A stretch of 64,000 bases of DNA. Source: Oscillospiraceae bacterium. GTDB taxonomy: Bacteria; Bacillota; Clostridia; Christensenellales; QALW01. The notes under the pieces are model-generated. The model saw only the letters and a program-made list of their open reading frames with translations, did no database searches and had not been told where the DNA came from. Where the stretch lies: contig CP091722.1 in NCBI GenBank assembly GCA_022009755.1, positions 504,001 to 568,000 on the forward strand, read 5' to 3'. The number at the start of each line of letters is the position of its first letter. Position 1 is the stretch's first letter. Position numbers and translations under genes: made by a program. Below, in pieces: positions 37,596-47,404 of the stretch.

Positions 37596-40048
37596 TTACA
37601 ATCCGCAAGAAGAATAGCCGCAGATATTTTTGTATATCCTGCTGTTTGCAAGCGGATTGGCCGGCGCTGCGCGATTAAAAACAACGCTGAAGCCGTTATC
37701 TCCGCATTCACACTTAAAAAAGCCCAACTCTTCAAACACCGAAAGCGCAATGTCCAATAGCACCCGGCTGCGCGGCGAACCGTCAGCAGCCTTTGCATGA
37801 ATTCCTCGCGTGTACGGCAGGGCGGCAGCTTTTCACAAGCCGCTCGCAGCACACCGTATGCCACCCCCATGCCGCTGCGGGAAAAATCGCGGTAACGCTT
37901 GGCAATAAGCTGTGTAAGCTCCTTGGACGATTGCATAAAAGCATATATCTCAGCCTCGGGAGCCGCTTTTGAAACAGCCGCTATCATCTGCTGCGTACAG
38001 CTGTCGCATAGCACAACATTGCTGAAATTCACAAGCTCCATGTTTTCCGGAATACAGCCCGCCGCAAATGTATTATATCCGTTTTTCTGCGATGCAGAGG
38101 AAAACAGCTCCACATCGCACCGCGGATATCCGGAATAAATGAATTCCGCGATTTTGGGAACAATAGCCGGATGATTGCAAATTATAACCGTTCCCGTTGC
38201 CGACTGACTTAGCAGCCCGTCAAGCAGCGCTGTAAGCTCCTCAAAGGATTCAAGCGCCTCGTACTGACATTCCTCTTCACCGTTATTATACATAATCTGA
38301 TGAAAAAATGCACGAACAAATTTTTCATCATTCAGCCGCAGCACCTCTTCCAGCGCCGATGCCGTTCTCTCGGGGCGCGAAGCATCAACTATAAAGCTCA
38401 GCTTTTCCGTATCGTTCCAGACATTTATATCGGGTGCTCCGGTAACGGTGTAATACATGCCGTCAACAAGCTGAAAATCACGGTTTTTATAGGAAAACAT
38501 CATGGACTCGGTGGATGTAAGCTCATCGCTTAGAGTCAGCTTAAGGTGAGCACCCGTCTTCCCCACCGCCTTGGAGCAGGAGGCTCTGAGACCGTCGATA
38601 CGGAATTTAGGTGAGGGATTGCCCATCCCGAAGGGCGCAAGCAGCTCTATCTGCCGCGCCAGCCCCATGTCCATTTCACTAAGGCAGGCACGCGCGTCGT
38701 AGCGCGCCACCGGAAAGGTATTCAGTTCATCATAGTTTTCCTTTACATAGCAATCAAGGCGGTAAGCAGCTTCATCCAGCCTGTCCGCATCAATGCTCAG
38801 CCCCGCTGCCATGGCGTGACCGCCGAAGCGCAGCAGTAAATCATTTATGCTTTGCAGCATTGAATACATGTTTATGCCCTCAACGCTGCGCCCCGAGCCG
38901 GTAGCTATACCGTTTTCCACCGAAAAAAGTATGCACGGCCGATGATGTCTTGCTGCCATCTGCGAAGCGGCTATGCCGACAACGCCTTTTTCCCACCCGT
39001 CGGAGGCAGCAACCAGCACGCGCCTGTCGCGCACCTGACCGGAACGCAAAACTATTTCTTCCGCCTGTTCAATTACCTGCTGCTCCAGTTCCTGTCGCAC
39101 GGTATTGAGGCGGCAAAGCGTTGCCGATATTTCCTGTGCGTTTCCCGCGCCGGTAAGCAGCTCCACGCCCAGCTCTGCGCTCTCCAGCCTTCCGGCTGCA
39201 TTAAGTCTTGGGGCAATTGCAAATGCAATGTCAACTGATGTTATCCTGCCGGGGGTTTTGCCGCTTTGCTTTATCAATTCAAGAAGACCCGGACGGGGGC
39301 AGGAATTTATCCTTTCCAGCCCCATTTTTACGATTGCCCGGTTCTCTCCCGTAAGCGGCACCATATCGGCAACCGTTGCAATGGCTGCAAGATCCAGCAG
39401 CTCGCAAAAAAACTCGGATTTCCCTAAAAGCTGCTGAGCCAGCTTAAAAGCAACACCCGCGCCGCAAAGCTCACTGAAGGGATAATCCGACGGAATGTGC
39501 GGATTTATTACTATGCATTCCGGTATCTGTTCGGGCACTGTATGATGATCGGTTACTATTACCTTCATGCCGTTTTGAACGGCAAGCGCCACCTCTGCGT
39601 GCGAGGCAATGCCGCAGTCCACGGTAAGCAAAACCCCGCCTTTTTTTGAAATACGGCTTACCGCATCGGAATTCAGCCCGTACCCTTCGCTATGCCGATC
39701 GGGAATATAATAATCGACATCCGCCTGAAGATGGCGAAGCACAAGAAGCATAACGGAAACCGCGCATATTCCGTCTACATCGTAATCGCCGTACACCGTT
39801 ATGTGCTCGTTTCGATATATTGCCTGAAGCAGCGTGTCCGCCGCCTCTTTTATTCCCGGCAGACGCTGAGGCAAGTGCAGCTCCGCACCGGCATTGATAA
39901 AGCCGGCGGCTTTTTCAACGGAATCAAAACCGCGGGTATAAAGAACCTCCGCAATGGGGCGCGCGATTTTTAACGATGCCGCTATTTCCGCTACCGTGTT
40001 TTTATCGATCTCCGAGGCTTTTTTATTGGGCTTTAGTACTACTGGCAC
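37596..40048 (-). CDS. recJ: Single-stranded-DNA exonuclease RecJ, frameshifted near the C-terminus as sequenced
   Basis: A 5'-3' ssDNA exonuclease of about 817 residues. It has VYGDYDVDGICAVS, the DHH motif VIVTDHHTVP, DHHA1 motifs (GWEKGVVGIAASQM, ATGSGRSVEGINM, FGGHAMAAG) and a long Clostridia C-terminal domain. The nominal frame runs on to 37505, but after about 37801 its sequence stops looking protein-like. One extra base there (AA to AAA) gives HAKAADGSPRSRVLLDIALS ... NPLANSRIYK and a stop at 37596, which looks right. The start is GTG at 40048 after GGAGAGGAAA. Confidence 0.92.
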
Positions 40049-40164
40049 GGGCTTTCCTCTCCGAACAAATAATCAGTAAAAATCTTTTAAGTTATCCGCA
40101 AACCATATATTCAGCAGCCGTACAAAAATGGCGACGCCGCAATAATGCCGTTTACGGATAGACT

Positions 40165-40197
40165 AAATCCCTTCAATGCATAAGAAAGAAGGGATTT
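40165..40197. terminator. Hairpin after secF
   Basis: Ten-base arms AAATCCCTTC and GAAGGGATTT with a 13-base loop, just past the secF stop. A run of T follows on the plus strand; on the minus strand the tail is poor, so termination of secDF may be partial. Confidence 0.55.
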
Positions 40198-40207
40198 TTT
40201 ATTAATA

Positions 40208-41095
40208 TTAAGCAGTCTTCTTTGCCTTGCGCTTTTCAGCAATGAATTCCCACACATTGGGATTGATGAATATGCAGGAATACATGCTGGAGAGAATACC
40301 TACAATAATAGGCAGTGCAAAGTCGCGCACGCTGGTAACACCGAAAATGCACAGAGCGCCGATTGTAAAGAGCGTGGTGAGCGAACTGAACAGTGTGCGT
40401 GTTACGGACTCCTTTACGCTTGTTGCAACAACAAACTGGCGAGAGTAGGTTTTTGTATCGTACTTTTTGTTGTTTTCGCGTACACGGTCAAATATAACAA
40501 TGGTATTATTGACGGTATAGCCAACAATCGTCAGCATGGCAGCAATAAATGTGCTGTTGAGCTGAACCTGAATGATGGACATAACGGAAAGCGTAATGAG
40601 TATATCATGAACAAGACCGACTACCGTTGCAACACCGAAGGTCCACTCAAAGCGCAGTGAAATATATACAAGCATACATACCACAGCCAAAGCCACCGTC
40701 CAGAAAGCAGCAATTATAAGCTCGCGGCTGGCGGCAGCGCTTACGGTATCAAAGCTTGCTTCAACTGCGGTACCGCATACATCCTTGCCGTATGCCGCTT
40801 CAAGCTGCTTCTGTATCTCCTCGCGCACCTGACCGACATCCTGCGACTCATCCGTCATAAAGCGAATGTCATAGGAGTTATCTCCGCTTTTCTGCAGCTT
40901 AACATCTTTTCCGCCTGCCTGAGCCACAATGGCCTCCACTTTGGCACTGTCGGCAGCGGTGCCGAAGCTTACCGCAAGAAGGTTTCCTCCCTTGAAATCA
41001 ATGCCGAGGTTAAGTCCCTGAACACACATGGAAATTATTCCGGCAAGAATTATAACTCCGGAAATTATAAACCAAAGCAGTTTCTTATTTTTCAT
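40208..41095 (-). CDS. secF: Protein translocase subunit SecF
   Basis: A 295-residue membrane protein that works with SecD to pull secreted proteins using the ion gradient. It starts with one helix and the motif GLNLGIDFKGGNLL, then a short outside domain, then five C-terminal helices including VGLVHDILITL and the NNTIVIFDRVREN loop. It overlaps secD by 11 bases. Confidence 0.96.
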   Translation of the reverse strand: MKNKKLLWFIISGVIILAGIISMCVQGLNLGIDFKGGNLLAVSFGTAADSAKVEAIVAQAGGKDVKLQKSGDNSYDIRFMTDESQDVGQVREEIQKQLEAAYGKDVCGTAVEASFDTVSAAASRELIIAAFWTVALAVVCMLVYISLRFEWTFGVATVVGLVHDILITLSVMSIIQVQLNSTFIAAMLTIVGYTVNNTIVIFDRVRENNKKYDTKTYSRQFVVATSVKESVTRTLFSSLTTLFTIGALCIFGVTSVRDFALPIIVGILSSMYSCIFINPNVWEFIAEKRKAKKTA

Positions 41096-42356
41096 CAGCC
41101 TTGCCCTCCTTCAGCGAAAGAAGCCCGGGTTTGTTAATGCCGAGTTTGATAAGTACATTGAGGAAATATCTGGTGACAAATATGGCGGTAAGCATCGATA
41201 TAACTACGCCTGCAAGCAATGTCGTTGCAAAGTTTTTAATAGGCGCAGGGCCGACCATAAGCATAACCAAACCGGCAATTATGGTAGTAAGGTTTGCATC
41301 AAGTATTGCGCTGCGCGCCTTGGTGTAGCCGATGCTCACACAGGAGTCAAGGTCTTTGCCGGCATAAAACTCTTCCTTAATGCGTTCGAATATGACAACA
41401 TTTGCATCCACCGCCATACCTATGCTTAAAACGATACCGGCAATGGAAGGAAGGGTAAGCTGCATCCACGGGAAGGAAGTTATAAACCAGTAGAAGATGA
41501 GCATATACACAAAAAGTGCAATATCGGCCGCAAGCCCCATAAAGCGATAGACAACAAGCATAAACACAAACACGAGGATTACACCGATAAGACCGCCGAT
41601 CAAAGCGGAATTGAGTGCTTCCGAGCCAAGGGTCGCACTTACCACGCTTGCGCTGATTTCCGTTATATCAAGAGGCATGGCTCCGCTCTGAAGAACGATG
41701 GCCATATTGTTTGCCGCCTCGGCAGTAGCACAGGTAATTACGGCCTTGCCGTCAGTGATAGCCGCATTTACAGTAGGACGGGAATACTCGCTGCCGTCCA
41801 TATAGATTGCAATATAGCTTTTTTTCTCCAAGGCCTTCTTTGTGGCCTCGGCAAAGCTTTTGGTTCCGTCGGAGTCAAAAGTTATGCTTACAACATAATC
41901 GCTGCCGTCCTGCCCGAGATATGTTGCAGACTTCAGCTGATCTCCGGTGCAGATCACATTGCCTTCATCATCGCGGAATTCCAGCTTACCGGGCGTGCCC
42001 AGCAGCGACGAAACATCGCTTACCGATGCAACATCCGCTATTTCAACGCGGATGCGGTTCGTGCCCTGCTGGGTTATGGATACGTCGCTGTAACCCTTGC
42101 TGGACAAACGGTTTTCAAAAATGGTGATTATTCTCTTTATGCCGGCATCAAAATCGGAGCCTTCCTTTTCCTTTGCCTCATATATGACGGTAACGCCGCC
42201 CTTGATATCCATACCAAGCTTAACATTTTCGTACCAGGGCTTGAACCGCGTGATACCGATGGTGACGCCTTTGCCGGTTACACCAAGGGAAAATACAGCC
42301 AAAACCGCAAGCAATAGTATGACCACAACCAGTGTGATTACACTTTTAGTTTTCAT
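41085..42356 (-). CDS. secD: Protein translocase subunit SecD
   Basis: A 423-residue partner of SecF. It begins with a helix and VKLGMDIKGGVTVIYEA, followed by the extracellular P1 region and a C-terminal six-helix block with SIGMAVDANVVIFERIKEE, the conserved SecD core. The start at 42356 (MKTKSV) is preferred over one 30 bases upstream because GGAGG precedes it by seven bases. The first domain is shorter than in E. coli SecD, as usual in Clostridia. Confidence 0.96.
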   Translation of the reverse strand: MKTKSVITLVVVILLLAVLAVFSLGVTGKGVTIGITRFKPWYENVKLGMDIKGGVTVIYEAKEKEGSDFDAGIKRIITIFENRLSSKGYSDVSITQQGTNRIRVEIADVASVSDVSSLLGTPGKLEFRDDEGNVICTGDQLKSATYLGQDGSDYVVSITFDSDGTKSFAEATKKALEKKSYIAIYMDGSEYSRPTVNAAITDGKAVITCATAEAANNMAIVLQSGAMPLDITEISASVVSATLGSEALNSALIGGLIGVILVFVFMLVVYRFMGLAADIALFVYMLIFYWFITSFPWMQLTLPSIAGIVLSIGMAVDANVVIFERIKEEFYAGKDLDSCVSIGYTKARSAILDANLTTIIAGLVMLMVGPAPIKNFATTLLAGVVISMLTAIFVTRYFLNVLIKLGINKPGLLSLKEGKADEK

Positions 42357-42382
42357 CACTGTTCCTCCTTGCAAAGCAATAC

Positions 42383-42954
42383 TCAAGTATTATAAATGAT
42401 TTGAAAGTAATAGTCAATATTTGCACCGAAAAAAACACAAAAAAACTCAGGAATTTTTTTGTATTCCTTCAGTAAATTCATGTATTCATCGGCATTATCC
42501 CGTATGCTTTGTATTTCGTCATTTGTGAGTTCGCGCACTATTTTTCCCGGAACGCCTACAACAAGACTGCCCGGAGGAATGATTTTTCCCTGCGAAACAA
42601 GGGCTCCCGCGCCGATTATTGTGCCGCTGCCTATAACGGCTCCGTCCAGAATAATCGCTCCCATGCCGATAAGAACATTATCCTCAACGGTACAGCCGTG
42701 TACTATTGCGCCGTGTCCAACCGTGACGCCCTTGCCTATGCGCACAGGATATCCGTGCGAAACATGTACTACGGCATTGTCCTGAACATTGCTGCCGCTG
42801 CCAACGGTTATTGCCGCACTGTCCCCGCGCAGTACCGCGCCGGACCATACCGATACGCCGGAGGCTATCGTTACATCGCCCAGCAGCTCTGCGCTGTCAA
42901 ATACAAGAGTTTCGCTGTCAACACAGGGCGTTTGCCCCCGAAAGATCTGATCAT
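42383..42954 (-). CDS. Gamma-carbonic anhydrase-like left-handed beta-helix protein, frameshifted as sequenced
   Basis: A roughly 190-residue hexapeptide-repeat protein of the gamma-carbonic anhydrase family (trimeric, metal between subunits). Zinc-ligand-like histidines lie in NVQDNAVVHVSHG and GHGAIVHGC. The nominal start MSRRNN at 42973 has no ribosome site, whereas GGAGG lies seven bases before an ATG at 42954 in another frame, which gives the family N-terminus MIRSFGGKRP. The two join if the three G at 42926-42928 were four (MIRSFGGKRPCVDSE). Enzyme activity is not assured; many such proteins are uncharacterised. Confidence 0.85.
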
Positions 42955-42990
42955 AATTATTCCTCCGTGACATACAATTGAAAAAAGATG

Positions 42991-44349
42991 TTATTTACCC
43001 TCTTCCGCGCGTATTGCCATTATTGCCAAGGCACATTCAAGGCGCTTGCGCTCGGTAAGGCATCCCATTTTGAAGGGCTTATACAAATCACCGTTGTAAA
43101 TATATGCATTTGCAAGGCAGCCGCCGGAGCAATAATACTTTGCCCAGCATTCTCTGCAATCCGGCTTTGTAAGCACATTGCAGGCCTTGTAGCGAGCCTG
43201 CGCCTGTGTATCAAAGCTGCCGTCCATAACGCTGCCCATGCGGCACTCCTCAAGACCTACAAACTGATGACAGGGATATATATCTCCCGTGGGAGTAACC
43301 GCAACATATTCGCTTCCGGCGCCGCAGCCGGTAATGCGCTTTGGCAGGCACGGTCCCCCCGTAAGATCCAGCATGAAATGGAAAAAGCCGAATTCTTTAT
43401 CCGTTCCCATCCGCTCAAGGTACAGCCTTGCGAGCTTTTCGTATTCCTGCTCAATTGCCTCCATATGCTCCGGCAAAAGAGCATAATCCTTTTCCTTTTC
43501 CGCGACAACCGGCTCCATGGAAAGCTGCTTAAAGCCGTAATCGGAAAGAAAACGGACATCGTTTGTAAAGTCAAGGTTGTGCGCCGTAAAGGTTCCGCGA
43601 ACATAATACTGCCGCTGCCCGCGGGACAAAGCAATTTTCAGCGAATTTTTAGCTACCGTGTCAAAGGAATTCTTTCCGTTAACGGTTTTGCGCATGCTGT
43701 TGTGCACCTCAGGTCTTCCGTCAATGCTAAGAACAACATTGGACATTTCTTTGTTGAAGAAATCCATTATTTCATCGTTTACCAATACTCCGTTTGTCGT
43801 GATGGTAAAGCGAATAACCTTGCCGTATTTCTTTTCCTGTTCACGGCCGTATTCAACGGTTTTCTTTACAACATCAAAATTCATAAGCGGCTCGCCGCCG
43901 AAGAAATCCAATTCCAGCTGACGGCGCGAACCGGAGTGCGTCATTAAAAAGTCTATGGCGCGCTTGGCCACCTCAAGAGGCATAAGCAAGCGCTCCCCGT
44001 GGAAATCCCCCGTGGAGGCAAAGCAGTATTTGCAGCGCAGGTTGCAGTCATGCGCAATATGAAGGCACATGGATTTCACAACATTCTTGTTGCGCTCGGC
44101 GGCTGCGGCCAGCTCCGCCTCGTCCACCTTTGCACAAAGCTGTCCTTCCTTTTTGAGCTCGTCCAGCTCCTGCAGCACCTCGTCAATTTCCGCTGCCGTA
44201 TATTGGGGCAGGCCGGCAATTATTTCGCTGCGGTCATGATCCTCGTAAAGCTTTGCAACATCATGCGTTATTTCATCCACTACATGAACAGCGCCGCTTT
44301 CAATATCCAGCAGCAGAAATCTGTCCAAACATTTGAAGGTATGAAGCAT
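42991..44349 (-). CDS. scfB: SCIFF-peptide radical SAM maturase
   Basis: A radical SAM-SPASM enzyme of about 452 residues that forms thioether bonds in the SCIFF precursor encoded just upstream. An N-terminal peptide-binding (RRE-like) region includes DRFLLLDIESGAVHVVDEIT; the cluster motif is CNLRCKYCFAS; the SPASM/auxiliary cluster cysteines are in CGAGSEYVAV...GDIYPCHQF and CRECWAKYYCSGGCLANAY. The ATG at 44349 gives the usual start MLHTFKCLDRFLL; an in-frame extension to 44427 reads through the leader hairpin and is rejected. Confidence 0.95.
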   Translation of the reverse strand: MLHTFKCLDRFLLLDIESGAVHVVDEITHDVAKLYEDHDRSEIIAGLPQYTAAEIDEVLQELDELKKEGQLCAKVDEAELAAAAERNKNVVKSMCLHIAHDCNLRCKYCFASTGDFHGERLLMPLEVAKRAIDFLMTHSGSRRQLELDFFGGEPLMNFDVVKKTVEYGREQEKKYGKVIRFTITTNGVLVNDEIMDFFNKEMSNVVLSIDGRPEVHNSMRKTVNGKNSFDTVAKNSLKIALSRGQRQYYVRGTFTAHNLDFTNDVRFLSDYGFKQLSMEPVVAEKEKDYALLPEHMEAIEQEYEKLARLYLERMGTDKEFGFFHFMLDLTGGPCLPKRITGCGAGSEYVAVTPTGDIYPCHQFVGLEECRMGSVMDGSFDTQAQARYKACNVLTKPDCRECWAKYYCSGGCLANAYIYNGDLYKPFKMGCLTERKRLECALAIMAIRAEEGK

Positions 44350-44435
44350 TACAATTCGTTCCTTTCGTTTTTTGCACCTACGCCGCGCGCTTGGCATTTG
44401 CCGCTTTTTGGGGCGCACCGGGCGCAAAAATCGTC

Positions 44436-44467
44436 CATAAAAAAAACGGCATAAAAAAGCCGTTATT
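44436..44467 (-). terminator. Terminator-like hairpin between scfA and scfB
   Basis: On the minus strand AACGGC and GCCGTT arms with an eight-base loop are followed by a run of eight T. It lies between the peptide gene and the maturase gene, so it probably lets most transcripts stop after scfA and gives a large excess of peptide over enzyme. Confidence 0.75.
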
Positions 44468-44544
44468 TTGACTCCTGCCGAAAAACGCCTTCAGCATCGG
44501 GGGCTTGTTCACCCGCCGCCGCCGTCGTTTACGGCTATCCGCTC

Positions 44545-44685
44545 TTACTGCTTCTCGCAGGACTGATTGCCTACGGTGCAGGAGGTCTTGCAGGCAGACT
44601 GGCAGCTTGCCTGGCACTCGCCGCAGCCCTTATGTTTGATATCTTTATTGAGGCAGGGCTTGCTGATGGTTTTTATATGTTTCAT
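44545..44685 (-). CDS. scfA: SCIFF ranthipeptide precursor
   Basis: A 46-residue peptide, MKHIKTIS then a cysteine-rich C-terminal half: Cys at residues 21, 24, 28, 32, 36 and 43 match the six-cysteines-in-forty-five family found in nearly all Clostridia (CGECQASCQSACKTSC, then TVGNQSCEK). An additional Cys at residue 11 (SKPCLNK) makes seven. GGAGG lies about seven bases before the ATG. The product is a thioether-bridged ranthipeptide whose reported roles include population-level or developmental signalling. Confidence 0.95.
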   Translation of the reverse strand: MKHIKTISKPCLNKDIKHKGCGECQASCQSACKTSCTVGNQSCEKQ

Positions 44686-44879
44686 TTTGCTTTCCTCCGA
44701 AATATTCATTTGTTTTTTCTATTATACTATATTTTTCTTTTTTTAAAAAGCAATCATAAATTATACAAGTTTACAAGATACGATTTTTTTATGCTGCTTA
44801 CATGCCGCTATATCCGCCGTCAGAGCTCATGCATAACGCGCTGTTTTGTTCTTAGCCGCATTTTACGCAAAAGGCGGCG

Positions 44880-45314
44880 TTATCTTTTTCTGCCCTTGCT
44901 TCTTTTTCCTGCACCAAACAGTATTCCGAAAAGCGCGCCGCCGACAACCGCCATGAACATATCGGCAATTGCCGTCCCCATTCCCGGAAGAGATTTATTC
45001 AATATGCAGAATAAAGCCGTTGAAAGCAAAACCTCGATGCCGGCTGCCGCCGCTGCGGCAAATGCAGGATGCATGGCGTCTTGCTTTGACGCAATCCGTG
45101 CGCATACGGCCGCACCTATAAGCTTTATAACCGTGCATAAGACCGATATCACACCGTCTGAAGGATGCATGTTTTTAATAAGCAGCGCCGCAACAAGCAA
45201 AAGAATAACAACAGCCGCCGTTCCGGCCAATGCACAAAGCAGCAGAAAAATAAGGTTTTTCAAAGCCGTTTTTCTCTTAGCGTGAATACCGACAGTATTT
45301 GTCAATGCGTTCAT
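44880..45314 (-). CDS. TIGR04086-family membrane protein
   Basis: A 144-residue protein with four predicted helices (about residues 20-45, 56-77, 85-105 and 112-136) and a basic C-terminus. Position directly before the SCIFF pair, together with size and topology, matches the TIGR04086 family often seen beside SCIFF genes. GGAGG lies seven bases before the ATG. Function unknown; a link to SCIFF export or sensing is speculation. Confidence 0.75.
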   Translation of the reverse strand: MNALTNTVGIHAKRKTALKNLIFLLLCALAGTAAVVILLLVAALLIKNMHPSDGVISVLCTVIKLIGAAVCARIASKQDAMHPAFAAAAAAGIEVLLSTALFCILNKSLPGMGTAIADMFMAVVGGALFGILFGAGKRSKGRKR

Positions 45315-45478
45315 AGTTTTACCTCCGAATATATACTTATTTGATTATACTGTTCCGCCGTGCCGATTATCACGAAAAAGCTGACGGTATACCCTGTAAT
45401 TGTAATTTTGATGCGGAAAACGCCCCCCGCCCGGCTTTAATACAAAAAAACAATATAAAAAAAGGTTAATATTAAATT

Positions 45479-45517
45479 AAAAGCGGAATTCCCTTATAAT
45501 TAGGAAACTCCGCTTAA
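45479..45517. terminator. Terminator after tsaD
   Basis: Imperfect arms AAGCGGAATTCCC and GGAAACTCCGCTT with an AT loop, flanked by A and T tracts on both sides. It lies 48 bases past the tsaD stop. The 45315-45478 interval otherwise shows no gene. Confidence 0.6.
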
Positions 45518-45562
45518 AAAAAGCCTTGTTGACTTATAAACTTTATTCATTATAAATGCAGA

Positions 45563-46585
45563 CTAACCGAACAGTGACATGGAGGCCTCTGCGTTAAGCG
45601 TAAGATCGGAAGTATATCCGCGCATAAGACGATAGTACCCGGCACAGCCTATCATTGCGGCGTTGTCCGTACAAAGGATCGGCTCCGGCGCAAAAAAGCT
45701 CATATTTGCTTTTTTGCATTCTGCCTCCAGCATTTCACGCAATCTTGAATTTGCAGCCACTCCGCCGGCAAGCACGATTTTGTTCTGCTCGTATTTTACG
45801 GCAGCGCGTACGGTTTTTTCCGTAAGATTTCTGCACACGAATTCCTGAAAAGACGCCGCTATATCCTCTACCGGCAGGCTCTGACCGTTTTGCTCCAGCT
45901 TATGAACAAGATTGATAACGCCGGTCTTTATGCCGCTGAAGCTGAAATCAAAATTATCCTGATGTGCAAGCGCGGAATTGAACTTAAACGCTTCACCATT
46001 GCCCTGCCGCGCCAGCCGATCAATATGTACACCTCCCGGGTACGGAAGCCCCAAAACTCTTGCAACCTTGTCAAAGGCCTCTCCCGCAGCGTCATCCCGG
46101 GTGCAGCCTATAAGCTCATAGCTGCAATAATCCTTGCACAGAACTATATGGCTGTGCCCACCTGAAACGACAAGCGCCATAAACGGGGGTTCAAGCTGCT
46201 TGTTTGTTATGAAATTCGCACTAATATGCCCCTCAATATGATGTACGCCTACAAAAGGTACTCCCAAAGAATAGCTCAGCCCCTTTGCAAAAGATACGCC
46301 TACCAGGAGTCCTCCCACCAAACCCGGTCCCGCGGTAACAGCCACGGCATCGATATCTTTCCATGCGATTCCCGCCCTTTGTACCGCCTCCTGTGCCACG
46401 GCAGCTATACACTGCGTGTGGCATCTTGACGCTATCTCGGGAACCACGCCCTTGTATTTTTGGTGTATCGCTATCTGCGAGGATATTACATCAGAGAGCA
46501 CCTCTCTCCCCCCGCGCAGCACCGCCGCAGAAGTTTCATCACACGAAGACTCCACGGCCATTATCAACATATCTTTCTTCATCAA
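45563..46585 (-). CDS. tsaD: tRNA threonylcarbamoyladenosine synthase subunit TsaD
   Basis: A 340-residue ASKHA-fold enzyme that transfers the threonylcarbamoyl group to A37 of ANN-decoding tRNAs. It starts ILAVESSCDETSAAV-like (MAVESSCDETSAAVL), has the metal ligands in GVHHIEGHISAN, VVSGGHSHIV, and the C-terminal ILCTDNAAMIG. Frame intact. The next gene upstream is an uncharacterised membrane protein, without tsaB or tsaE nearby. Confidence 0.97.
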   Translation of the reverse strand: MMKKDMLIMAVESSCDETSAAVLRGGREVLSDVISSQIAIHQKYKGVVPEIASRCHTQCIAAVAQEAVQRAGIAWKDIDAVAVTAGPGLVGGLLVGVSFAKGLSYSLGVPFVGVHHIEGHISANFITNKQLEPPFMALVVSGGHSHIVLCKDYCSYELIGCTRDDAAGEAFDKVARVLGLPYPGGVHIDRLARQGNGEAFKFNSALAHQDNFDFSFSGIKTGVINLVHKLEQNGQSLPVEDIAASFQEFVCRNLTEKTVRAAVKYEQNKIVLAGGVAANSRLREMLEAECKKANMSFFAPEPILCTDNAAMIGCAGYYRLMRGYTSDLTLNAEASMSLFG

Positions 46586-46645
46586 AACCGTTCCTATACA
46601 AATCCTTTGATAAAATCAGGCAACGCCGCTTCCGCGGAATCAATA

Positions 46646-47386
46646 TCACTGATACATATAATCATCCAAAGGATCGCTGCGTTTTATATTCATGCGGCTC
46701 AGCAAAAGCAGCACAAATGCGGCAATTGCGGCAAACAAACCGCTCATGCACATAAATGCGCGCATGCAAACCTCCATGGTTACCCTTCCGTAGATCAATG
46801 CCAGGTTGCCCTGCGTATACTCCCTGATTGCGCCGCCCGTAAGCAAGCCGTAAACGGCATCATCAATGCTGTGACCGCTTAAATAAACACAGGCAACGGA
46901 TACCGCAATTATAACCGCGCATATCAGAAAACCGATCAGCATAAAACGCGCCAATATCGCGCCCGCATTTTTGCCTTTTTTGACACAGATAACAATAAAA
47001 AAAACCACAATTGCAGCGCTGCACGCCGCTGCTGCAATTTTTAAGGCAGTATAAACATTGCCGGCAGACCTGAGCAGCCGAACATCCTGTTCAAGGAATA
47101 TCGCCTGCTCCTGCCCGTTTGCCGTAAAGCGCGCCTGCTCCAGCTTTGCAGCATCGCCAAAGGACGAAAACTTAAGCATAGCGTTATAATATGAAGCAAA
47201 ATTATCGCCGTCAATATCCATATCCGGCGATACACAGCCTTTTTTATACGCCGACTGATAAACAGCAGTGCTTGAAACAGCCGACATAAGCCCAAAGCTT
47301 ACGCAAAGAACCGCCGCAAGCACGCCTGTAATAATGCCGCTGACGATCTGCCACTTTTTACTTTCCTTTGTGATCTTCTTAAACAT
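46646..47386 (-). CDS. Uncharacterised four-helix membrane protein
   Basis: A 246-residue protein with one N-terminal helix (residues 15-37), an outside domain of about 75 residues (SSTAVYQSAYKKGC...GQEQAIF), and three further helices around 113-133, 147-170 and 208-232. The soluble loop contains DMDIDGDNFASYYNAMLKF. I do not recognise the family; the topology is reminiscent of TIGR01906-type proteins but key residues were not matched. It sits between tsaD and prfB. Confidence 0.7.
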   Translation of the reverse strand: MFKKITKESKKWQIVSGIITGVLAAVLCVSFGLMSAVSSTAVYQSAYKKGCVSPDMDIDGDNFASYYNAMLKFSSFGDAAKLEQARFTANGQEQAIFLEQDVRLLRSAGNVYTALKIAAAACSAAIVVFFIVICVKKGKNAGAILARFMLIGFLICAVIIAVSVACVYLSGHSIDDAVYGLLTGGAIREYTQGNLALIYGRVTMEVCMRAFMCMSGLFAAIAAFVLLLLSRMNIKRSDPLDDYMYQ

Positions 47387-47404
47387 CTGTTTCTCCGGGT
47401 GCCA

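Noticed and set aside
37505..37800. Nominal RecJ C-terminal tail running to 37505
   Set aside because: After about 37801 the nominal frame is not protein-like, while the alternative frame gives a plausible C-terminus and ends at 37596.
42988..43947. Plus-strand open frame of 319 codons opposite scfB
   Set aside because: Antisense shadow of the maturase.
44350..44427. N-terminal extension of scfB from the ATG at 44427
   Set aside because: It would translate through the terminator hairpin and is rich in Arg/Lys without family similarity; the ATG at 44349 gives the normal start.
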